NCBI RefSeq assembly: GCF_008831285.2
Contig: NC_045139.1
Location: 664,204 to 728,203, forward strand
Reading direction: 5' to 3'
DNA: 64,000 nt
DNA from: Nymphaea colorata
Taxonomy: Eukaryota > Streptophyta > Magnoliopsida > Nymphaeales > Nymphaeaceae
The stretch's first letter is position 1. Every line of letters starts with the position of its first letter. The translations under genes and the position numbers were made by a program. This document shows, in pieces, positions 12,311 to 24,429 of the stretch. The notes under the pieces are model-generated. The model saw only the letters and a list, made by a program, of their open reading frames with translations, did not search any database and had not been told where the DNA came from.

Positions 12311-13880
12311 CTGAAATGATATGCAAGCAGCTCTTCTGTCAATTAAGATTTCTGGAAACTGGAAAACTGCCAAATTAGTGAAGTATGATAATATAATGTT
12401 TTTGTTCAGGGATGTACACTCAAAGTGTGCATGATATAGATGAGATATAAGTACAAATATAAACTAAGAACATTGAGCGAAATCTACAATTCTGAAAAGG
12501 CCAGGATGTTAATGAACATCAAGAGAAAAATATATCAGTCACACACAATACCTTCAGAAAAACAACCACGGAAGCTATGAAGTTACAAACGAATACGGCA
12601 GCTGTAAAACATCAAACAAAGCTCTGGTGCCAAGTTTCTCCTTACATACGATACCTGCAGCCAAAATGGAAATAACACGTAAATAAGGTAGGCACGAAGC
12701 ATCAAGCAAAGCTTACTAAAAATGACAAAACAAGTTTGGTTATTCATATTCCAATGATATACTTTACTTTTGATGGATGATAATTCTAGTCCAACTGACT
12801 TCAAGAAAACATCAAACTTAAGATAAAATAAAGCACAGAAACTTGGATCACAAACAATAAAGCGTATAATACTACCAAAACAGCAGAACAAATCCATTGC
12901 AACTAACAAATTATCGAGGAACCATGCGAATACGTTCCTTGCTTAAGACGCAATACGTAAGGTACAATAACAACAAGACCAAAAAGATCGGTAATGAGCA
13001 GCCTAAGCAATTTTAGACTATAGGTGCAGCTTTTACGAGAAATGCATTCAATGTTTCCCCAGAAGAGAAAAATCCTAGCAATACCACTCCACGACTCACC
13101 AAAGCAACAGCAATTCCCACAACGTTTCCAACACAAACCACCACAAAAATTAGCCCTCGAATTTCCAAAACACAGGGCTCCAGAAAGCCCCAGAACTCAG
13201 CAGACCCCCAAAAATAATACCATCGAGCAAAAATTCTAGCTCCTCACCAGATCCAAAAAAGGCCATCCATTTGTGAAGTCAACTATCCTCCAATATCCCG
13301 ATCAAGCCAAGGGCCGAAAATGCCAAAACCCCAACAAATTCCTCGAAACACTAATCTGGAACCGAAAGATCCACCATTTTTTCAAGAAATTAAACTTCAG
13401 CAGCTTCCATAAAGTTCAGCAGAACCCCTAAAATAAAAAGTCAATCCCAACACAAACTTCAATCCGCGTCCAGATCACAAAGAAAACTAACCAAGCACAA
13501 AAATCAACCATTTCCCCTGGCGCTGATCAAATCCAAAAGCCAAAACCCCCGGCAAAATCTCAAATCCAACAACATGAACAACCAAACTCACTCTCCAAGC
13601 CTCCTGATCGAGATGAAAAAGCAATACAGAAACCAAAGAGGGCATGAAACTAACCAGAGACCGAGGCGATCCTCTTCTGAATCCTAAACCTTTGCGAGCA
13701 TCGGAGGAAGACGAGAGAAGGAACGCAAGATGGAGGAGTAGATAAAAGAGGGTCGGATCAAATATCCGCGTGAGATGGAACGGACGAAAGAGCGCCCTCT
13801 CTTTCTTCTTCCGGGAAGCTTCAAAGAAGGCGCACGGCTCCCTCCAATGGCGCGATGACTTAAGGAGCGAGGTAAGCTCC
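12311..13880 (-). promoter_or_regulatory. Leader intron and 5' region of the NAC gene
   Basis: On the reverse strand an acceptor ATTTCAG ends at 12311, 27 bases before the start codon. A donor CTCTG/GTTAGT lies at 13655-13654, preceded by pyrimidine-rich leader-like sequence up to about 13850. This implies a leader intron of about 1.34 kb. No clear TATA box is seen. Open frames within it are not supported as genes. Intron limits are inferred without transcript data. Confidence 0.45.
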
Positions 13881-13914
13881 AAATTACCTTAATGCCCCAC
13901 AAAAAATCTTTCAA

Positions 13915-14901
<987 letters not shown>

Positions 14902-15329
14902 CTGACCTTAAATCCGCGGATTCACGATGAAAGAAACACAACCCAAGTAGTATATAAGACCTTGTTAAAAGTCCACAAAAATGTACCCCATACAATGCAT
15001 ACTAAAAAACTATTGCAACTTTTTCTAAAACCCGGCCCACACTGATTTTTTTATCTACTGTTTGCTTCTAGAAGGTGACACCAAGAGAGAGAGAGAGAGA
15101 GATTTATTCAAAGGTTTACCATTTGAACATAACAAGAGTTTCCAAGTTTCTAGAATTTCTTATAAGATCCTCACTGCTTTTGCTTTCAGCAGGCAAAAAT
15201 CTAGAATTTCTGAAACTGAAATTTAATTGTAAAATCATGCTTCTCAAGTTAAATTACATTAAACAAACTCATAAGTCTGCGGCAGAAAATCGTTAACACC
15301 GATTAAGTCGGACTTTAGATTTTAATGTC

Positions 15330-15560
15330 CGATTTAACGAGAAGGTCGAAAAATTGGAGATTTGAAAACCATAGGTTTTAAGATCACAATTACGTCTCAA
15401 ATCTATAAATCTCAAATTAAAAGGGAGAAAACAGTTTGACTTGAAATTAAGGATTTCAAGATGCAAGATTTCCAATTTCTGCATCTTTTGAAAATAAAAT
15501 CTCAGATCGTTGTTAGAAATCTGAAATCTAAACTCTTAGTTTTAAATCACCTCGCATCTA
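15330..15560. repeat. Dispersed repeat, copy 1 (pair with 17310-17550)
   Basis: Shares an ordered series of words with 17310-17550, including 'ggagattt(g/a)aaaacc', 'tttgacttgaaa', 'ttcaagatg(c/t)aagattt', 'ttgttagaaat' and 'taaatcacctc'. This is a diverged direct duplicate of about 230 bases. The class is unknown. Confidence 0.65.
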
Positions 15561-15813
15561 AAACATAATATAATCAAACACTTATATATATATATATTTA
15601 TTTATTTGAGTCAATGTGAAGTGTGAACGCGCGGACCGAATGGAGCCCTGAAAAGTGACCGATCTAGCTGGCATCGAGTGGGTCGGATGTTAATTGTACA
15701 AACGTGGGTCCGTCGCTTTGTCCATTTCTTAAACATGCCCAGACTAAAGAAAACCCGGAAAACAAATATCCAAGTTGATACCTGTCACTAGATTTTAGTG
15801 AAGATTTGAGGTA

Positions 15814-16011
<198 letters not shown>

Positions 16012-16099
16012 TATGAGTTAATTAATCAAAAGCATATGAAAGGCTTCGAGTGGCTGCCTTTATTCTTTCTCTATTCTTTAAATATTTTTATTCTTATCT

Positions 16100-16420
16100 T
16101 GTACAAAGCCGTTATTTGTCTATTGCCAGCAGGAAAAATCGACCACTACAATGGAACGAGTGACATAAGATGGAATGACATCAGATGTCCAGGTGACGCG
16201 TCTATCCAGTTTTTCGCCATCCATCTAGGAGATGGACGGTGGATATTGAACAATTGCTGCATTCATCTTGAGCCCTAAATGGCGGACAGCCCAAAAGCCA
16301 CAAGTTGGTAAGAAGATTCAAATATTTATATAGTGCGCTCTCTTATATAAATATTTATTCAAATGTTTATATAGCCACAAAATCACATGCAACAGTCATA
16401 CTTTTAAATAAATAAATATA
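16100..16420. repeat. Dispersed repeat family A, copy 1
   Basis: Shares ordered blocks with copies at 18960-19245 and 20500-20850: a 'gttatttgtc' start, 'ggacggtggatattgaa' and 'aaaagccacaagtt', followed by 'gtgcgctc' and an A/T run. No protein homology was recognised in the open frame at 16036-16278. Confidence 0.6.
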
Positions 16421-17309
16421 TATATATATATATATGGGCGCTTAAAGATTTGTAATTAAATAACGACACTTAAAGAAGAATTTCGAGTAAAAATGTATCA
16501 ATTAAGTGTACATAAAGAATGCTGAAGAATCCACAGAGATGGACCCTATTATGACGCATGCCCACCGACCATTCTGTCTCGAATCTTCCTTTTGCCACTA
16601 GAAGAAGAGATTTTAAAAGAAAGGGAGAGAACTATTGTGTTCAAAGGCCTAGCATTTGATTATAATCTTAAATAAGAGTCTCATGTTCCTAATTTTCGTA
16701 TATGTCCCCCGCTTTTTCTTGTAACACTCAGAAATTTCTGCTTGATTATAATTTAAGGAAAATTATGTTTTCCAAATGTAAAAGTGTTTTACTTGTTACA
16801 GTAAAATAAGAGACATCGTTGTTATTTTCTTTGTCATTGGTAACACTTTAAATGATCTCAAGAGACAATGGTAGAAAATCCTCTAAGGACATTTGATTGG
16901 CTTCTAGAAGCATCTGTCAAATAAAGTAAGCGTTTTCTCTTATTTATCTTAGGGCCCTTTTCATGGGTAGAATATTTCCTGTAGCATTGGAAATAAAATT
17001 CAAAATTTTAAAAACTTTTCTTGCCCATCAAACTCAAACTCAGGATGAAAAAAGTAACTGTTAGGCTCTCAAAGCAGTGCTTAATTCAACGTTTTTCTTT
17101 TTTCATTTTTCATTCCTCTTAAATTGAGAAATTTGTTTCTTATAAACCCAAGTCCAGCAAGCAAACACAAAGGGGTTTTGGAAATCTGGATTTTGTTTTC
17201 ATTTCTTCAATTCATGAAATAAGTTTCTAAAAACTTTTTTCTAATTTCATATTTCCAATGCATCAAACGACCACTTAGTGGCTTAAATGTAACGTATGAT
17301 TTAACAACC

Positions 17310-17550
17310 CGCCAACCATGACTTTAGTAAACTGGAGATTTAAAAACCTCAGATTTAAGAGTTCCAATATGCTTCAAATCCATAGATCCCGAGTTAGAAG
17401 GTAGATGGTTTTGACTTGAAAACGATGGACTTCAAGATGTAAGATTTGCAATTCCCTTGTGCAGATATAAAATTTTATATCCTTGTTAGAAATTAAGGAT
17501 TTAGAATATTAGGACTTAAGATCCTAAAACTTAAATCACCTCTAAGCTAA
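17310..17550. repeat. Dispersed repeat, copy 2 (pair with 15330-15560)
   Basis: Diverged direct duplicate of 15330-15560 with the same order of matching words. No coding capacity was recognised. Confidence 0.65.
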
Positions 17551-17949
17551 TTAATCCAGTTTTTTAACTATTGTCACTAAAACCGAAGATTATATGAAAA
17601 ACTCAAACATCACCAACTGAGATTATATTCAAAAATGGTCCCTCATATATATATATATATGATGACTCCATAAAATATTGATATCAAGGGATAAGAAACC
17701 TGATCTGTGACCCAACAGCTAAGAGGTTTCCGTCTTTATCAAAATTTTGAAACTATAATTAAGCCGCTTTTATAAAAAATTATTAACTTCGCCCCCTTAA
17801 GAATGATTGTGATTAGAAACAACAGTTGTCACACACATATATATCTTATTGACCCGACTTCATTTTTCATGTAATGATATGCATAACCAATGAAGACACT
17901 TTAAGATGAAGCACGCAAAAATCATATGAGCGTTTAGATGATAGCATAA

Positions 17950-18250
17950 AAGAGAAAAGCCTGGTTTGGATGATATGAAAACGGGGTTTGGTCAAAACCC
18001 AGGTTCCACATAACCTGGTTTTCAAACGGGGAATAAATTATAAATAACTTTGTCTATTCACCAAGCATGTGTTTTGAGTATGTCACCCAAGTATAAAAGT
18101 CATGTTTTAATATCTCATTAAAAAAAATGGTTCATACAAATCCAAATTTTAATAAAACTCACGCCCCCTTCTTAAGACATTTTTTTGCATTGATTTGGGT
18201 AAGGGTTGGTAGGTGGTCAGTTACAGTCAACCTCTCTCTCTTGTATCGGC
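17950..18250. repeat. Dispersed repeat family B, copy 1
   Basis: Matches 19560-19790 in two separated blocks: 'cataacctggttttcaaacgggga' versus 'aaaacctggttttcaaaggggga', and 'ggttggtaggtggtcagt' versus 'ggctggtaggtggccagt'. This suggests one repeated unit whose centre has diverged. Confidence 0.5.
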
Positions 18251-18359
18251 AAAGTGGAACTAGTGCCCTGGTTAACATGTAGCTCTTGGCCCTATGAACA
18301 AAAAAGGAGAGTCATGGGCGGAGATACATGGGGTTTTCATGGAGCGATTGCTTCAAAAA

Positions 18360-18560
18360 GCTCATTTAAAAATCAGTGGCGTAGCCACATGGTGGCTGGT
18401 GTGGACAGTTGCCCACACCAGCGTCATAAAATTAGTTTAATATATATGTTAATGTTTTGATATATCTGATTATTATACATGTAAGTACCTCAAAGAAATT
18501 AAAAGTATTGAATGAGTGCTCCCAGAAAAAATTTCTAGCTTCGCTAATGCCTAAAACCTT
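18360..18560. repeat. Repeat with GGCGTAGCCA / TTGCCCACACC terminus
   Basis: 'agtggcgtagccacatgg' then 'gtggacagttgcccacacc' resembles the sequence at 18735-18775 and, inverted, 49225-49262. This is a short dispersed repeat of unknown class. Confidence 0.45.
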
Positions 18561-18729
18561 AAACTAATAGTTAGATTTGGGTGAATCTCTAGATATGAGG
18601 CAGTCCCGCAAGACTTAGATCACTGTTTCATGGATTTGAATAGAATAGAGTTAGGTGTTAACTACATATTTAGTGCTAACTTGCCCTAAAAAGGTATGAA
18701 CATAAAAAAAAGGAAAAAAAAGGATACTA

Positions 18730-18912
18730 GTCAGGGGCGGAGCCAAAAGGGACCTGCATGGGCCCTTGCCCCAACTCAATTTTTTGTTTTTTAAATTTAC
18801 ATATAAATTTAAAAAAATTTACTTATTTTATATAAAAATTTTAAAAAATAATATTTTGATTCGTTATGAACATTGAATTGCACCCCATCATAAAAAATTT
18901 CACTACTAGCGC
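18730..18912. repeat. Repeat with GGCGGAGCCA / CTTGCCCC terminus
   Basis: 'gtcaggggcggagccaaaag' then 'catgggcccttgccccaa', followed by A/T-rich DNA that matches the first bases of the window. It is related to the copy at 18360. Confidence 0.45.
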
Positions 18913-18959
18913 TTTGCCTGTGGCGGTGGTGGCATAACCGCTTGTACTGGTTGCACTTT

Positions 18960-19245
18960 TATTCAATCTTTCTTTTTAGATACTTTATTGATATCTGATC
19001 GAAGCTGTTATTTGTCATATGGAGACATATAACATCAATCAAGATGACGTGCCTCTCTGAATTTGCACTGTCCGTCGACGAGATGAACGGTGGATATTGA
19101 AAACACGCTTTGTGACCCTTTCTTGGAGGAGGACAATGAAAAGCCACAAGTTTGTTAGAATATTCCTACACTTGATGGTGCGCTTGGCTTGCTTGCGCCC
19201 CACACAATTCTTAGGTGCAATCATACTTTAACAAACTTAAAGTTA
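18960..19245. repeat. Dispersed repeat family A, copy 2
   Basis: Closest to copy 3 (20500-20850): 'gagatgaacggtggatattg', 'gccacaagtttgttagaata', 'cccacacaattcttaggtgc', ending beside a TA run. The two share most of about 250 bases by eye. Confidence 0.7.
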
Positions 19246-19559
19246 GCTATATATATATATAGGTATTAAAATAAACTTGCTGCACATGGCTAAATGATTT
19301 AAATCCGTTGATAAAAGTCATTTTTTGTACAAGCATTAACGATAATGGTCTACGATATGTTGACAAACATAACTAAACAATTAGGATCTGTTGCTAAAAG
19401 ATATTAGCTGTAGAAGCAGTAGCGATGGTCTATGATATTTTAATTATTTTGTCATCTAACAATATTAGACTACTAACTTATTTCATATATAATTGTATGA
19501 CAACAAATATGCAATCCAAGAAGCAATTGATGGCACAAATTTAGCATCTTTGTTTACTA

Positions 19560-19790
19560 TACAGGCCGCTCTACCTCACACAAAACCTGGTTTTCAAAGG
19601 GGGAATGAATAACATGATCTCGTAGGTTTTTCTTAAGATGTCATTAAAGAATTTGGTTATGATAAAACCAAACTTTCATAAAAGTGGGTTTGAAGCCGTT
19701 ACCCAAATGCCTGGGCCGCCTTCATACAATTTTTTAAACCGGCTTGGGTAGTGGCTGGTAGGTGGCCAGTGGTTGATTCATGCGGTTTAG
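19560..19790. repeat. Dispersed repeat family B, copy 2
   Basis: Partner of 17950-18250. Just upstream (19500-19560), 'gcaatccaagaagcaattga' is shared with 21495-21535, marking a further duplicated piece. Confidence 0.5.
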
Positions 19791-19974
19791 TAATATGCCG
19801 ATTTGGCCACTATTAGTAGATAAAATGATTTCTTTCACTTCAATAGCCCAAATAATTTGATTAGGACTCAATACACAAGGATTTGGGGTCATTTCTTCAA
19901 TTTGCTCTCATACTTCTTCTAAGTTCATATACCTCTAGTATTCAAAGCTTGTCTCGATTTGGTACCACTCTCCC

Positions 19975-20130
19975 TAGGGGTGGGCATAGGGCCGGGCCGG
20001 CCCGTTGGGCCCGAAACCCGGGCCCGGCCCGATGGGGGGAAGGGGAAAGAAGGAGAGAGGAAGAAGGGGGGGGGGGGGGAGAACGGGGAAGAAGGAGAGG
20101 CGGAGGATGAGGGACTGGATGAGGAGCATG
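19975..20130. repeat. GC-rich palindromic patch followed by G/A-rich tract
   Basis: 'taggggtgggcatagggccg' then short inverted GGGCCGG/CCGGCCC motifs and a poly-purine stretch with a run of about 15 G. The TAGGGGTG start resembles the inverted end of the hAT-type MITE at 45280, so this may be one end of a related element. The open frames through it are compositional. Confidence 0.4.
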
Positions 20131-20499
20131 GGGGACCACTCCTAACCGCAACTCATCCGCTTATTCTTCAACATCAATCGGTTCGGACCTCCACTTAGTT
20201 TCACCCAAGCTTCATCCTACTCATGGATAGAACACCCAGGTTAATGAAAATCTGTCATCCCATTTAATCTGATTGGGATGCTTGAAAGTTCAAAATTTTG
20301 GGTATGGGTGTATTCAATACCTCCAAATGAAAAAGAATTAATCCACGGTCGATTCCCTTCGTGGAACTAGCCATTAGATGTCTTTTAGAATTCTAAATTC
20401 TTTAGTGACAAAGTAATAACTATGCAAAGGGTAAAAGAATGAGACCTATTGTGCGACATAAAATGCATTACAATCGTAGGAAGGAGAAGGAGTTTGTTT

Positions 20500-20850
20500 C
20501 TCATACGGGCGGTGGCCAAAGCGGCTTGCACTGGTTGCATTTCCTATTCATCTACCTTTGTCCAGATCTTGATCGAATCTGTTGCTTGTCCAATCTCTAA
20601 CAGGAAAAGTCGGTCAGAAAAGCAACGAAACAAGTGACGCGACATGTAGCAGCAAGATGACGGCCTCTCTGATTTCACACCATTGGTCTACGAGATGAAC
20701 GGTGGATATTGAAAAGACGCTCCGAGGACAATAAAAAAGCCACAAGTTTGTTAGAATATTCCAACACTTTAGGGTGCACTTGCTTGACTCCCACACAATT
20801 GTTGGGTGCGACCCTACTTTCAAATCATTCCAGTTACTTTTATATATATA
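20500..20850. repeat. Dispersed repeat family A, copy 3
   Basis: See the copy at 18960-19245. It ends at a (TA)n run near 20842-20866. Confidence 0.7.
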
Positions 20851-21652
20851 TATATATATATATATTAAAATAAAGGTGGTTCCAGATATTGTTAGATGAC
20901 TAAGTAACTAAAATCTCTTGTTAAAAGTCATTAGTTGTAGAAGCAATGAAGATGCTCTATCATATCTTGATGGCTTATATAGAAAACCTTTAATAATGAT
21001 TTATGGTACTTTAGTAACAGATTATATATATATATAGTAAAAAAATGGCTAATAGGAAGATAATTGTGGTTCGGAATGCAGCCTTTCTGTATCTGTGCTT
21101 GGGCCGGCAGAGTCTCTTGACATACGTTTGGTTTCTTCATGTCACGAACTAAAAGAAAAAAAGAAGAAGCAGACTTTAGGGTTTGATGTAAATAACGATG
21201 ATAATAAATAGAAACAGTGAACACGCGTACACATATATACAGTGAGCGAGAAAAAAAATACAAAGACAAAAAAAAAAAAAAGGTTCACTAGGCGCTCTTA
21301 AATTTACTTTTCCATCTCAACCTTTTCTCATCATTCTTTCACCTACTTTTTTTTTTCCTTTCCTCTCTTTTCTTTTCTCCTTCTCTGCAACCAACTTTTT
21401 CCATTTTCAAAGTTGGTGCACACATCAAAGCGGAGATGGAGACAGTTTCAAAGCAAAAGTGGCTTTTACTTATTTCATGTAACTGGAAGACAACAAATAT
21501 GCAATCCAAAAAAGCAATTGATGGCACAAATTTAGCGCTACCAAGTTGGCTAAGAATCTCGCACTTAACATCTCTGTTTACTACGGTCTTCTCTCTCTCT
21601 CTCATTGATTCGGGCTACGCCTGGCTTGGGCCTTCAAAATGAAGCTGTGATG

Positions 21653-24330
21653 TAGATCGTTGGTCTTAATAGCAAATCCAACATCTTGTACTGGATCAGA
21701 TCAGACCTTTGATCTTAACTTTTTGTTTTGAATCGAAAATCCAACGTCCCATACATGAGTCCGATTTAAATGTTAGGTCCATCTCTCAAACCCAACACTT
21801 TAAATTGGAGCAGATTAGACCTCTAATCCATTTCTTATATCCAAATTCTTTATGAATCTCTGAAATCATTTTAATATTATTGCTTTGCCTGAAACCCTTT
21901 ATGAATCTTTGATATCATTTCAAAATTATTGCTTTTTCTATATAAATAGTTGAAACCGTTATCTAATTTTTTAAAATTTTGCAAATTGAATTCAAAATCT
22001 TTGGATTTTCTTTGAATGTTCTCAATTTCTTGTATGATCTTAAAATTTATTGGATTTGATTTGTTACATTTCCTAAATCTTTGTTAAATTCTCAAGTTTC
22101 TAAAAACTTTTCAACTTTGAAATTTGTAAATTCCACTAGATTGTATGAAGTTTCAAAATGATTTTAAAGTTGTTCTGAGCTCAGGTTTCGTAAGTTCAAA
22201 TTCAAATTACCAATCCATCATCTAAGACTAGATAAGGTTAGACTTTTGATGTAGATCATTGGTCATAATCACAATTCCAACATCTTATACCGGATCAGGT
22301 CAGACCTTTGAACCTAACTTTTTTTTTCAATTCACAAATCCAACATCTTAGATGGGAAGACATTAAAAATGTGAGTTTTTCTAATTTCATGTAAATGTTT
22401 TTCAAAACCTTTATGAGTCTTTGAAATCATTTCAAAATTATTTCTTTGCCTATAAATCTTTGTAAACATTGTCTAACTTTTCAAAAATTTTGCTATTCGA
22501 ATTCTAAATCTTTTGATTTACTCAGTTTCTTGTATGATCTTCAATTTTTTTTGTTTCAATTTTTTGTTAAATTCTCAAGTTTCTAAATGCACTTTTCAAT
22601 TTTAAAGTTTCTAAATTCTACTGATGACATTGAAAATGAGAGTTTTTTCTAATGTCTTGTAAATGCTTTTCAAACCCTTTATAAATCTTAAAATTCATTG
22701 GATTTGATTTCTTAAGTATGCTAAATCTTCGTTAAATTCTCTAGTTTCTAAAATTACTTTTCAACTTTGAAATTTTTAAATTCCACTAGATTGTATGAAG
22801 TTTTAAAACGATTTTAAAGATATTCCAAACTGATGTTTCATATGTTCAAATTCAAATCCACATTCACAGTACCAATCCAACATCTAAGACTCGATAAGGT
22901 TAGACCTATGATGTTGATTGTTGGTCATAATCACAAATCCAACATCTTATAGTGGATCAGATCAGACCTTTGATCCTGACTTTTGGTCCAAATCACAAAT
23001 CCAACATCTCATACATGATCAGATGAGACCTCTGATCCAGATGTTAGGTCTATATCTCAAATCCAACACTTTAAATTGGATCAGATTAGATCTCTGATCC
23101 ATTTCATGTTTCCAAATTCGAAATCTAACATCCTAGACCGGATTAGATCAGTCTTTTGTTCTAAATCTTTGGACTGAATCCCAAATTCAGTGTCGTAGAC
23201 TAGATCAGATCAAACCTCTGAATTGATTGCACCACCTAAGTAGAGCGAAAAGGAGGAAGAAAACGCTCCGAAGAGGGGAGCGCTTCGCTTCCGGATTCCT
23301 GGGGATTGAAGTAACTCTCTCACAGAAAGGGATCTTCATTTCCCAAGGAAAGTATACACTTGATTTGCTGGAGGTGGGAGTGAAACCAACCCATGGAATT
23401 TCATCATCATTGAAGTGCAGATGACATATATTTCTTAGATCTAAATATGAAATCTAACATCGTAGATGGGAAGACATTAAATTTAAAAAGAGAGTTTTTC
23501 TACTTTCTTTTAAGTGCTTTTCAAATCCTTTATGAATCTTTGAAATCATTTCGAAATTATTGCATTGCCCGTATAAATGTTTGTAACCATTATCTAAGTT
23601 TTCCAAAATTTTTCAAATTGAATTCAAAATCTTTTCATTTCCTCAATTTCTTGTATGATCTTTAATTTTTTTTTGTTTGTTTTGATTTCTTACTTTCTTA
23701 TCCGATCACATCAGACCTATGATCCTGTTGTTAGGTCCAATTGTCAAATTGAACTCTCTAGATTGGACCAGATCAGACCTCTGATCCATATCATAGATCT
23801 AAATCCAGAACCCAACATTCTAGCCTGGATCAGATCGGACTTCTAATCTAGATCTTTGGACCAAATCCCAAATTTGATTTTGTAGGATGGTTCAGACCTA
23901 AACTGTGATTTATTTCTTAGACCCAAATTCCAAATCGAACATCATAGACTGGATGACATAAAAATGTGTGGTTTTCTAATTTCTTGTGAATTCATCTCAA
24001 ATCCCTTATAAATCTTTGAAACAATTTCAAGAATGTTACTTTGCCTATATAAATCTTTGAAACCATTAAATTCTTTTGATTTTCTTCAAATTTTTTCAAT
24101 TTGTTGTTATATTTTTCAGATTTGATTTTTTAGTTTTCCTAAATCTTTGTTAAATTCTCAAATTTCTAAAAGTACTTTTCAACTTTCAAGTTTCTATATT
24201 CCACTGGACTGTATGAATTTCCAAAACGATTTTAGACATGTTCTAAACTGGGGGTTCATGTTTTCAAATTTGAATCCTCATTCAAAGTACCAATCCAACA
24301 CCCGAGACTGGATAAACATTGCAAAGTTCA
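21653..24330. repeat. Degenerate tandem array of long units
   Basis: Unit landmarks recur in order. 'gtagatc(g/a)ttggtc(t/a)taat' occurs at about 21653, 22250 and 22914. 'atctttga(a/t)atcatttc(a/g)aaattatt' occurs at about 21905, 22420 and 23538, with a weaker match near 24010. 'ccaatccaacatctaagact' or near matches occur at about 22210, 22870 and 24290. Spacing gives units of about 600-750 bases. Within units a shorter module, 'atcagatcagacctttgatc' preceded by 'aaatccaacatctta', recurs every 60-75 bases. No coding function is seen. Confidence 0.75.
23223..23425 (+). pseudogene. Ty1-copia reverse transcriptase fragment
   Basis: One frame reads FLGIEVTLSQKGIFISQGKY followed by TLDLLEVG, which matches the conserved RT region of copia polyproteins (typically FLGIEV...GIFLSQ.KY..DLL). 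About 45 residues are recognisable, then a stop at about 23422. No LTRs, protease, integrase or RNase H are seen. It is an inert relic inside the tandem array. Confidence 0.8.
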
Positions 24331-24429
24331 TGTCGTTCATGCCCAAATGTAGAAGACATCAGCAACAAGAAAAGCCGAAAAAGGGTTTTCACATGCTGTC
24401 CAGCTTAGTCTTAAAGTTGCTTCCACGAT

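Noticed and set aside
12285-12326. Upstream Met for the NAC protein at 12326
   Set aside because: A TTTCAG acceptor ends at 12311, so that codon is intronic. The usual NAC N-terminus starts at 12284.
19883-20198. Gly/Arg/Glu-rich frames
   Set aside because: Produced by the G/A-rich tract; no domain.
21653-24330. CRISPR-like array
   Set aside because: The repeats are long, degenerate and without regular unique spacers, in a plant nuclear genome.
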